Assembly: GCA_016935315.1 (NCBI GenBank)
Contig: JAFGRD010000152.1
Location: 1 to 58,642 of the forward strand
DNA from: Pirellulales bacterium
GTDB lineage: Bacteria; Planctomycetota; Planctomycetia; Pirellulales; Thermoguttaceae
Direction of reading: 5' to 3'
DNA length: 58,642 nucleotides
Positions 1-10,100 of this stretch are shown here, one piece after another; the first letter of the stretch is position 1, and each line of letters starts with the position of its first letter. The position numbers were made by a program, and so were the translations under genes. The notes under the pieces were generated by a model, which made no database searches, was not told the origin of the DNA, and worked only from the letters and a program-made list of their open reading frames with translations.

Positions 1-179
1 CCACAGACACAACACATGCCCCGACTGGAACTACACCATCAAGCCGAGGGCGAAACCCGGGAAGTAATTCTTGTACGAGTTCTAAGCTATACGCTCAACA
101 GCCCACTGAGAAAGGCACATTGGGCCAATACGAAAGACAGCGGAGGTCCACCGCCGCAGTCTCTTGCTGCGGGGACCGG
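1..179. other. Left edge, downstream of the secretin-like gene
   Basis: These bases lie 3' of the minus-strand gene that ends at 180. I see no convincing gene, RNA or terminator hairpin here. Short open frames cross it, but they continue antisense into the neighbouring gene and are not credible. Confidence 0.4.
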
Positions 180-3100
180 TCAGTTGGGGCGCCACCCGTT
201 GGGCCTCGTCGGGCCGCCTTCTCTCGGCCGAGGGCCGGGCGGCTTCTCTGCCGGGGCATGGCGTCCGGACGACTGGCCCAAGACCTCGTCGAGCACCTGC
301 TGCAATTGCGACGCATTGATCGCGCCGCCCACCTTCATCACGCGAACGGTGGCCACGGGTCTGGCCGCCTCGTCGAGCCGCTGGATCAGCTCGGTGACGT
401 CGCGGAAGAGGAACTCCGGGGCCGAGACAATCAGGGTGTTGGACAGCTCGTCGACCCCGATCGACAGATCACCCTTCCAACGCCGGGTCTTTCGTTCGCC
501 GCCTTCATCGCCTCCGCCTCCGCCTCCGCCGTAGATGTAGGTATAGCGGCTTTCGTGCCGAGGCTCTTGCGGCCGCCCGCCGGCCAACGCCTTGTCGTTC
601 TCGCTGAGCAGATCGCGGTAGACGTCTTTGACGGTCTCGGCCACGATCGCCGCCTTGGAATAACGGATGGGGAAGACCTCGGTTCTCCGGGCCGATTCCG
701 AATCGGTCAGGTGCGGCTGATCGTAAAGCTTGATCAACTCGTCAATCGTGCGAAGCTGCGCCGGGTCGGCACCCAGAACTAGGATCGTGTTGGTATCGTC
801 GTCGGAGATGAACCGCAAGGGGCGTCGCTTCGACAGCCGGCGGCCGCTGTCGCTCGAGCTACCGGACGAATACGGGTATCCGTACCATCCGGCCCAGTAC
901 GCGTCCGAAGAACCGCCCTTCTTGTCCTCCTCTTCGAAGAAGTCCTCCAAGTTCCACTTGACCCAATAGGCCTCGGCGTACTTCAATTGAAACACCTCGT
1001 ACTCAGTGCGCGGAGGCGCCAGCCGCATCACCAGGTCTTCGAGCTGATCGAGCGCCTTCGTGTCCTCCGACGTGATGATCAGGCGACCGTCGGGGGCCTG
1101 CGTAATGCTGACCGGTGGCCGCGGACCGACATCGCTGCCCGCTGGACGGACGGAAGGTGGTTCCTCGGTTGCCACCGTCGGCCGTGTCGCCTGGTCGCTC
1201 GCATTGCCGGGCGACAAGGGCTCGGAGACAACTGCCGGCGCCGGCTCTTGCTGGGACTTCAGCCCCGGGCCCTGCTCAGTTTCCTCGCCCGCGTTCTGCT
1301 CAGGCTGGACCGCCGGCTGCGGATCGTCGTCGGACGGGGTTTCCGGCTGCGGGGTTTCTTGCTGGAGCATTGCCAGCCGGAAGACGCTATGCGACTGGGG
1401 CACTTCGGTCGTGCGCCGGTTGCCGGGATCCGACTCGGCGGGATTGGAGGATTCAGGAGGAGCCGGTCCCCGGGCCGCCATGTCGGGCGGCGTTGGGGGC
1501 GGCGAAGCCTCGTCGACGGGCTCTTGCTCGCCGGCCTTCCCTTTCTTTTCTTCCTCCTCGGATTCTCCCGGCGGAGGCAACACCAAGGTATTGGGCGCCA
1601 GCGAAGGCCAGACGCGGCGGATGTGTTCGAGCATCTTCTGCCTTTCGGGTCCGGGCATGACGTCGAGCACGCGGATCGTGCTCGAATCGCCGCCTTCCGG
1701 GGGCAGCTCGCCGAGCTTGACCAGCAGGTTTCGCACCTCCTTCACCTCGATGTCGTTGGCCCAGAGCAATAGCCGGTTGTACTGCAAGTCGGCGTCGACG
1801 CGGAACTCGTCGGCCTTCTTCTCTCCACCGCGCGAGGGCCCGCCGCCGTAGTACTCGTTGTAGACGTAGGTCCGGCTGTATCCCGACTGCTGTTGCTGGT
1901 CCTCCTGGCCGGCCATCATGAACTCGATGGTGCCGCGAACATAGTCGGCGTCGAGCCGGCGTAGCGGGATGACGTGGAACTGCCGCCCGCTGCCGTCCAG
2001 CGTCGTGATCAACTCACGAATCTTCGTGTGGTCAGATTCGGAAGCGTAAGCGATGATGGCATTGTTTTCGATGTCGACCTTGAGCGACGTGTGGAACTCC
2101 AGCGTGTTCATCGCTTGGAGCGTCTCGATAAACGGCTCGGGATCGAGGGTTACCAGCCGATGAACGCGGACCGTGTTCGGCTCCGTGCCCTCCTTCTGGT
2201 GTTCGCGGAGGCTCACCAGCAGGTTCTGGACTTTGGCTAGCTCGAAGTCGTTGCACCACAACAGAAGCGAGTTGTTGGCCACGTCGGCATCAACGCGAAA
2301 CTGATCGCTGTGCTCCTGGCCGCGGCGGCGTGAGGAATCGCGGTCGGGCCCGAAAAAGGGGAAAAACATACGCCCCCTTCGCGAATCGTCTTCCGTCTGC
2401 TCCTTCTCTTTCCCTCCGCCCATCATGAAGTCGACAATCTCGACGACCGTTTCGGCCCGCAGCATCGTCAGCGGAATCACTTCGGCGCGGCGGCCGCCGC
2501 TGTCGAGCTTCTCGATCAGCGTGCGGATCGTCATGTGGTCGGCCAGCGAGGCGTAGGCGATGATGGCGTTATTGTCCGAATCCGCTTCCAGCCGCGTGTC
2601 GAAATCCAGATCGCCCAGGTCCTGTAAGGTCTTGATCAGCGGCTGCGGCTCGATCGACTCCAGGAAGTAGACGTGCATCCGTTCCTTGTTGCGCAGCAGC
2701 GAATGGGTGTGATCCGACGGCACGTCGAGCGATTCGATCGCCTGCTCAACGATCGCCATCTTGTCCGGCGGCGCATAGGCGATGATGGTGTTCTGACGCT
2801 GGTCGACGATCAGGTTGACGTCGGCTTTGGGCTTGGAGAGGCCGCCCGGCTTATTGCCCTGTTGCTTGGCCATCTCGGCCATTTGCTTTATCTGCTCCTG
2901 CATCTGCTGCATCTGCTGCGGCGACATCGGCCCGCCGGGCTTGCTGGCCTTCGACGGCGCTCCCAACAGCTCGAGCAGCAACTCGCGGATCTCGCTTGCC
3001 CGCGTGTGCTTCAGCGAAAACACTTTCACCAGGCGGTCTTTGCCCTCGGTCGACTGCTCCTCGGCGAGCAATCGGCGGATTTCCCGCAGGTTGATCACCG

Positions 3101-3962
3101 CGTCCATCGCCTCCAGGCGGTTGGTGGTGCTCAACGCCGTGAGCTTCCCGTTGGGGCTGAGCATCGGCTTGAGCTCTTCGACGGCCGTCTGGGCCATCAG
3201 CCAATCGAGCGGGAACGAGACCTTGACGAATTCGTAGGGGCGGTGCTGTTCCAACTCCTCCGGCGCCACGCGCGGCACCATGCTGGCGTTAAGCTTGTCG
3301 GTCTTCGCCACCGACATCAGCTCCCCCTCGCGCAACATCGTGTAGCCCCGGTCGAGCAGATGCCGGTTGATCAGATCGCCGGCTTCCTCCACCGTGTAGC
3401 GGCGCTGGGTGGCCAGGTTGAGATAGTCGCCGGGCAGCTCCTGCCAGTCGAGACTGGTTTGGGAAATCTCCGCCAGCCAATCGAGCACGTCAGGCCACGA
3501 CTGCCCGCGAAAACTGAACTGGACCTTGCCGTCTTCGCCGGGGCGAACCTTGAACTCGTCTGGATCGGGTGGCTCGGGCGGCTCGGTGGGACGTTGGATC
3601 GGTTTCGATGGCTCCTTCTTCTCGTCGTCTTCCTTCTCGCCGCCCTTGTCCGTGTCTTCTCCCGGTTGCGCGCCCTCCTTCTTCTCGTCGCCGGGACTCT
3701 TCTCGTCCGGCTTCTGCTCCGACGCGCCGGGGCCTTCCAGCGGGACCGATCCGGGAGGCGCCCCGGGGCCGCGATTGACGACGGGCCGGCTTGGCGGTTG
3801 CGCCACGACGGCCGGCTTGACCACGATGGTTCCCTCGGAAATGACAGGCCCCTCGACTTGGAGAACCTCCATTTCCGCCTCTTGGGCTATGAGAACGCTC
3901 GCTACGGCAAGAACCGCCGCCGCGAGGCCCAGCACGCCGGCATGCTTCCTCGGCACAGGCAT
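180..3962 (-). CDS. Exported array of secretin N-domains lacking a channel domain
   Basis: A 1260-residue protein. Residues 1-26 form a signal peptide, and residues 60-140 are a Pro/Glu/Lys-rich linker. From about 146 there is an N0-like segment, and from about 310 roughly eight secretin-type N1/NolW modules follow. Each has a VxxF/VIPL-type strand, then a 'DxxxNxIIAYA' or 'DxxxNxLLLW' strand and a closing helix ending 'LIxxLD'. A partial ninth module ends the chain. Modules 2-3 and 4-5 look like a tandem duplication. Four modules carry an inserted aromatic/Gly loop, near residues 534 (FFPFFG), 700 (YVYNEYYGGG), 1025 (WAGWYGYPY) and 1144 (YTYIYGGGGGGG). About 200 residues of acidic, Pro-rich sequence interrupt module 6. 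The C-terminal secretin beta-barrel domain is missing, so this cannot form a channel by itself; a periplasmic scaffold or partner of a secretin is an inference. The start is supported by GGGAGG 5 nt before the ATG. The large gene that follows upstream ends 191 bp away on the same strand. Confidence 0.8.
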   Translation of the reverse strand: MPVPRKHAGVLGLAAAVLAVASVLIAQEAEMEVLQVEGPVISEGTIVVKPAVVAQPPSRPVVNRGPGAPPGSVPLEGPGASEQKPDEKSPGDEKKEGAQPGEDTDKGGEKEDDEKKEPSKPIQRPTEPPEPPDPDEFKVRPGEDGKVQFSFRGQSWPDVLDWLAEISQTSLDWQELPGDYLNLATQRRYTVEEAGDLINRHLLDRGYTMLREGELMSVAKTDKLNASMVPRVAPEELEQHRPYEFVKVSFPLDWLMAQTAVEELKPMLSPNGKLTALSTTNRLEAMDAVINLREIRRLLAEEQSTEGKDRLVKVFSLKHTRASEIRELLLELLGAPSKASKPGGPMSPQQMQQMQEQIKQMAEMAKQQGNKPGGLSKPKADVNLIVDQRQNTIIAYAPPDKMAIVEQAIESLDVPSDHTHSLLRNKERMHVYFLESIEPQPLIKTLQDLGDLDFDTRLEADSDNNAIIAYASLADHMTIRTLIEKLDSGGRRAEVIPLTMLRAETVVEIVDFMMGGGKEKEQTEDDSRRGRMFFPFFGPDRDSSRRRGQEHSDQFRVDADVANNSLLLWCNDFELAKVQNLLVSLREHQKEGTEPNTVRVHRLVTLDPEPFIETLQAMNTLEFHTSLKVDIENNAIIAYASESDHTKIRELITTLDGSGRQFHVIPLRRLDADYVRGTIEFMMAGQEDQQQQSGYSRTYVYNEYYGGGPSRGGEKKADEFRVDADLQYNRLLLWANDIEVKEVRNLLVKLGELPPEGGDSSTIRVLDVMPGPERQKMLEHIRRVWPSLAPNTLVLPPPGESEEEEKKGKAGEQEPVDEASPPPTPPDMAARGPAPPESSNPAESDPGNRRTTEVPQSHSVFRLAMLQQETPQPETPSDDDPQPAVQPEQNAGEETEQGPGLKSQQEPAPAVVSEPLSPGNASDQATRPTVATEEPPSVRPAGSDVGPRPPVSITQAPDGRLIITSEDTKALDQLEDLVMRLAPPRTEYEVFQLKYAEAYWVKWNLEDFFEEEDKKGGSSDAYWAGWYGYPYSSGSSSDSGRRLSKRRPLRFISDDDTNTILVLGADPAQLRTIDELIKLYDQPHLTDSESARRTEVFPIRYSKAAIVAETVKDVYRDLLSENDKALAGGRPQEPRHESRYTYIYGGGGGGGDEGGERKTRRWKGDLSIGVDELSNTLIVSAPEFLFRDVTELIQRLDEAARPVATVRVMKVGGAINASQLQQVLDEVLGQSSGRHAPAEKPPGPRPREGGPTRPNGWRPN

Positions 3963-4153
3963 GGTCGCCTCCCTCTCTGCACTGCCGCTTCAGAAAGCCC
4001 CACCGATCGGTGGGCCGTGAAACCCAATTCCGATTATCGCACCCTCGGAAGGGCAAGTCAACATGCTCCGAGATGATAATCGGGGCCCCAAGCGGAAAGC
4101 GCACCAGGTGGTCAATGACGCCTGCGAGGGGGAGTCGCCTTCCGATATGGACA

Positions 4154-7100
4154 TCACCGACCGAACATGTTCGCCGGCAGCTCTCGGGCGGTCTCGGCCG
4201 CCGCCGCGCGGTTGCCGGTCGGCCGCTTATGCCCATCGGCCTCACTCCACTGGTAGAGCCACCCCGCTTCGTCCACGGCGACGTCGAGTACGGCCGTCGC
4301 GGTGGCGCCCTGGGCGTCGCTGACCGTTAGGGTGACTCGGTAAGCACCATGCTCGGCGAAGACGTGGCGAACGGCCCTCAGCCCGACGCCCGTGTCCTCA
4401 GGGCCGCCGTCGCCGAAGTCCCATGCGTAGCGGAGTACGTCGCCCTGGGAAAGCCCTTGATCCGGGTCGTCGGCGTGGGCACTGAAGTTAAACCATTGTC
4501 CGGGCTCGCCCGGGGCGTTGCCGAACAGATAATCGACGTAGGGTGCGGCGTTGACTCGCGTGAACGTCGCCGAGCGGCAATCGTCGATCGGCTCGCCGGC
4601 CGTGCCGTCGCCGTCCTGATCCATCGGGTTGCCCGCGGCGTCGAGAATGCCGGGCCCGATGGTCATGGTGTATTCACCCAGTGACGTCAGGCCGTCTGTC
4701 TGCACCCACAGCGTCCGGCGGTCGGCCGACCAATAGAAGCCCGCAATGTCACCTTCGGCTGCCGTCGGCCCCTGGAAGCCGACAACGTCCTCGGCCGTGC
4801 TGAAGCTGGCGGTGTCCATCGGCTCGTTGAAAGTGAACGCAACGACGCGGCGATCGCCGATAATCTCGCCGGCCGGTGTCGAGCGGATCACGGCGGGACC
4901 ACGTGTCTCCGAGCCGACTTGATGCAACAGCGCCGATGCGGGTACGGGCCGCTTGCGGGACTCCGTGCCCTCGAAGCTGACCGAGAGCTGCCCCTCGGCG
5001 GGATTGTTCATATTGCCGCAATACTTCAGTGTCAGCTCGTGATACCCGGCCTTCAAGGCGATCTGGCCCGACGGCTCGTCTGTCGGCCCGCTGCCTTCGA
5101 TGTCGTTGTCGACGACCAGCGTCGAACCGAGATAGAGCCGGCTGCGGCCGCCATAGGTATAGAACGTGTAAAGGTCGTCCCGGTCGACGTACACGTAGCC
5201 CGAGTAGATGTAGCCGAACTCGGCCTCATCGGGAAACGGATCGATGGCAAAGCCGTCATAGACGCCCCTGGCCGCCGGCGAAAGCGAGCCGAGCTGCTCG
5301 ACGCTGTCCAGCCCATCGGTTTCGGGATAGTAGCCAAAGACCAGCCCGGGCGTGAGGTCGGCCGGATTGTCCGGCGACCGCATGGCCACATGCAGCACGG
5401 CGTCGAGGTCGAGTCCCTGACCGCGGTGGCAGTTGTTTGCCTCGTCGTCCTCGGCAATCTCATCGTCGGCATCGACGACCATGCCGAGCCAGCCCCGGTG
5501 GTCGTCCCACGGGCTGGAGCCGGGCACCAACAGCGTCACCGTGTCGCTGTGGCTGTGGCCGGAATCGAGGCCGAACGCGAGACGATAGGAGTCGCCGCCA
5601 TCGGCCAGGCTCAACAGCGTGTCGTGGGTGGGATCGATCTCGGCGTCGTCGGAGACGTAGAACCGCACGCCGAACGGTCCAGCCTGGTTTGCCCCGGCGT
5701 TGAACACCGAGAAGCAGACCTCGACGGTCCCCGCCGCGTCGTGCAGATTGCCGGGGGTCACGTCCAAGGCCGCGCCCAGCAGGTCGTTCTCGCGCGCTAC
5801 GCCAATCGCAAACACGGCCGTGTAGGCAGCGGCCATGGCGTTGTAGCCGGTGGCGCCGTCGGTCACGTCGGGACCAATCGTCATGCGGTAGTTTCCGTCG
5901 GCCGATTGGGCGCCGAAAGTGATCGCCAACACGGCCTCGCTCAGCCAGTGGAAGCCCGTGATCCGGTCGGTCAGGTCGCCCGAGGGGCCCTCGAATGCGT
6001 CGATGTCGGCCAGGTTGAAGCTGTCGAAGTCCATCGGCTGGTCGAATATCAAGGTGACCGCCCGAACCGGCCCTGCCAGGCTGTAGGTCGGCTCGTGCGC
6101 AACGACCACCGGCGGATCGCCGCTCGCGGCGGGACTCTCCAAGACAATACGAGCGTCGGGCGTGCCGGTCACCGTGAGGTCGTCGATGTTCCATCCGTGG
6201 TCCACAACGGAGGCGTCGGTCGGGCCGATGCCGAAGCGAATCTGCACGTCCGGCTGCCCGTCGGCCACGGCGGAAAGGTCGACCGTTTGCTCGGTCCAGC
6301 TCGCGTCGCTGAGGTTTTCCTGACCGTTTTCCCACACGGTGGCCCACGTCTGTCCGCCGTCGCTGGAAACATCGATCGTGGCATGATCCCAACGGTTGTT
6401 TTCCACGCCCAGCCAGCGCCAGAAGCAGAGCGTCACGTCGGTGTGGTCCGTGCAGTCGATTGGCGGCGAGACGGCGTATTCCGCCCGGGCCATGTTGTTC
6501 GGATAGTCGCCGCCGAGACTGTGCCCGAGCACGTTGACGCCGGAGAACCCGCGCGAAGGATCGCCTTGCTGCCCGGCGGGCCGGCCGTGGGCCCATTGGC
6601 CCTGGAGCGTCCAGCCCGGGTCGGCCTCCATGTCGGCCCGGTAGAGGATGGCCCGGTCGTCGCCGAATCCCACGGGGATCGAGAAGCGAACGTCGATCAG
6701 GTCGTCGGTGTAGGTGCCGACGGCCATTTCCTGGCGGTCGCGCATGGTCGGCGCCAGCGTCAGCTCGTAGGCGCCCGCGGCGGTCTGCCGCTCGAAGAAG
6801 ACCTCCAGCGTCCAGAAATCTCGCCACTGGAACCCGGTAAGCCGGTCGCGCAGATCCACGCCGCCGGGCCCGATGAAACGGACCACGTCGTCCAGATCGA
6901 AATCGGTGCCGGCCATCGGCTCGGAGAATTCAACCCGGATCGAGCCCACGGGGACCGCCTGAAGTCCGGCGGGCTCCGCGCGAACCACGGCCGGCGGCTC
7001 GGCCAGCGGCAGGTAGGCCCTGGTTTCCGGATCGCCGAACAGGGTGCTGGAGTAAAATACCCAACGGCCCGTGCCGCTCTGGGAAGACCGGTCGATCTTG

Positions 7101-10100
7101 GCGTCGAAATGGGCCTCGCCCAGATGGAGCCGGTGTTCGGCAAACAGCGCGTCGAAGAATTCCCACGCCCACCAGTGGCTCCCGCCGGGGATTCCGCCCG
7201 GGCTGTACCAGCCGTAATGCGTGTTGAGGATCGCGGCCACGGCCGCCCCGTCGGCCTGCACGGTGTGCGCTTCGGCCATGCTCTCGTACTGAAACGCCCC
7301 GGAAAGGCAACCTTGCGAGTAGAACAAATAGGGATGCTCGTTGGTCAGCCGGGAGGGATCCGACGGGCTCAGCTTGGCGTTGCTGCCGGCGTTGGCGTGG
7401 CCGAGGTGGTGGACGAAATTCGGCTCGGCGTTGAGCGCGGCCATGACCTGGTCTCGGCCATAGGAGCCGTCGCGCTGATAGAGGACTTGCGCCGCGTAGT
7501 CTTCCGGCACGACGCCGCCGCAAATCGCATCGTTGGACGCGGCGCCCCAGGTGATCGGCTCGCTGTAGAGCTTCTCGCCCAGCCACAGGCCGGTGGTGGC
7601 GTTGGGCGGCGGTGTGGTCTCGTAGAGAATCGTCTTGCGCACAAACGTGGCGACCTCTTCGACGTTGCTGGCCGGCGCCCGGCCGACGTACACGTCGGGC
7701 ATTCGGTCCACGTCGCCGCCGCCGATCCCGTCGTTGTCCTGGGCCCAATCGACATCGTGCATGTCGTTGTACGGCCCGTCCAGGCAGGCGAAGTACATGT
7801 CGCTGAGAAACGTCTTGTCCTCGCCGTTGGCCTCCACGCGCACGTACCGATACGGGCTGCCGGCCACGTCGGTGTCGCCGCCGAGCAACACCCACTCGGT
7901 GTTCCAGACAAGGTACGCCTCGGCCAGAAACGCGCGGACCTTGCCGGCCAGGTCGTCCTCGGCGTCGTAGGGCGAATGGAAGTTGGCCTGGATGTACTCG
8001 GTCGTGACGACCGTCGCGTCGAGCCCGCGCGCGATCTTGTGCTCGACGAGCGGCTGGAATGCCCCGGCGAGCTCCTCAGGAGCGACCACGATGTACTCGT
8101 AGGGCCCGCCCGGCGGCAACGAACCCGAGGACGCCGATCCACCGGCCACAGCCGCCTTGCCGGCTGGAAACGTCTCGCCGTTGAAACGGGCGCTGCCAGC
8201 CAACAGGGCGCCGTACCTTCCGATCGCCGAATCGTTGTCTACCAGGTCCAGCGTCTGTCGCCAATCATCGTCGCACCGGCGAACGGGCAGAATCGCCGGC
8301 GGATCGACCACAGTCGTTGTCACGGTGACTTCGATCTCGTCGCAGAAGCTCACGGTCCCGCTGCCCGCCTCGAAGGCGACCGGAAACACTTGCAGCACGC
8401 CGATGCTGTATCCTCGCAGGAATTGGGTCTCGAACGTGACGCCCGAGCTGAAAGACTTTGTCGCCGTCTGGTCCGTGAAGTCGGGCTCCACGCCCGTAGG
8501 CGTGTCTGGCGGCGCGGCCGCGAGATCTGCGCCGGTGGCGATCACCTCGGGCGTGGCGGGCCGGACGGCGACCGAAGCGATTCGCGTGCCCGGCGGCAGC
8601 AGGATATGGGAGGTGCGGCTGGGCACGATCGGATCGCCGGGGATCAGCCACGGCGTCTCCCCTTCCAGCGATACCCAAGACCCGATCGTAGCCGGCAGCA
8701 ACTCGGGCGAACCGGCAAACCGATAGTGCAGCGTGGTCGTCCACCCGTCGGACGACCCAACGCGTGGCTCGGTCGCCGTTCCGCCTGACATGGAGGCCAT
8801 GCCCTTGTCGGCTTCCGCGGGCCCCATCGCCGCCGTATGGGCAAACGATGTCTCGCCGTTCCATCCGCTCCACCAGAACCGCTCGGGAAGCTCGGGCCCT
8901 GCCGGGGCCTTCAGCACGGCCGACTCGCTCGGATTGCCGTCCGGAAGCGGGGCCGGGCAGCCGGTGTCCGATGCGCCAGGTGCATCGGCGAAAACCTGCG
9001 GCGGCTCGGCCGCTGAGGGACCAAGGCCGGCGTCGACCGCCGGAGCGGTGATCAGCTTCAGGGCATTGAGAAAATGGGTCTGGTTGTTCCTCGCGATCAG
9101 CAGATCGGTTGCATCGACCCGCCCGTCGCGATTGTGGTCGTAGCGGAAATCGATCGGGGCCGGATCGAGGAACGTGCGCAGGTTGTTGCGGACCCGGAGC
9201 ATGTCGATCACGTTGACCCGCGCGTCGGCCGTGGCGTTGCCCGTATCGCCCACCGCGTTGCCGAAGTAGAAGACGTCGGCCTCGGGCAGCCCCGTGGTCG
9301 CCGTGGCCGAGATGGTCACCTGCAGCCACCGGTTCCGCACGGCGCCGTCGGCCCAGACCAGCGTGATGCGGTCGGAACCGCCGACCCCCGCGCCGGGCCG
9401 CACCGCGACGGCAACCGGATCGGCTGCGGGCTGCCAGACGCCCGGATCGGCGCTGTTGCCGACCTGGAACACAAAATCGGCGGTCTCCGGCACGCCGGCC
9501 AGGCCATAGACGTCGATCATCACGCCGTTGATTCCGCGGCCGTAGCTGGTGTAGTTGGCGAAAGTCGCCGTCTGGCCGGGCAGCAACGCGGCTTTATCGG
9601 GCGCCACGGCGACGTCGTCTTGCGAATTGGCGGCCGCGTCGCCGCCGTCGAAGATCGAGTTGTTGTAGAAGATGTAACGGCCGACGACCCCGGTTCGGTG
9701 CGTGCCGAAGTCGAGACCGGAGAGGTTCGCATTGGCGGCAAGATCGATCGTGTAGGCCCCGGCGCCTTCCGGCAGCGTTGATACATAGCCGGACGGCGGG
9801 AGTTGGCAGAGCCGATACGATCCCGGTTTCAGACCGGCAAAGCTGAAAACGCCCTGGGCATCGCTGGACGCAAGCGTCGTCCCGGTGTCGAACAAGTAGA
9901 CAGCACCCGCACCGGGGCCGGCCCTGTCGTCCAGCGCGGCACCCACCAGGACCTTATTGCCCAGCACGGCCAGGCAATCCCCAAACGCATCGTAGGCGCT
10001 CGGCTCCGATTTCCGAAACGTCCGCAACAGGCCGCCGTCCGAAGCGTCGAACAGATAGACGGCGCCCGCGTCACGAGTCCCCGTGTCGTCGTCCGGAGCG

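Noticed and set aside
4919-8788. Open frame of 1289 codons on the plus strand, antisense to the giant gene
   Set aside because: It is a shadow created by strong GC bias in the repeats of the real gene. Its translation is low in recognisable motifs, rich in Arg, Gly and His, and has no ribosome site.
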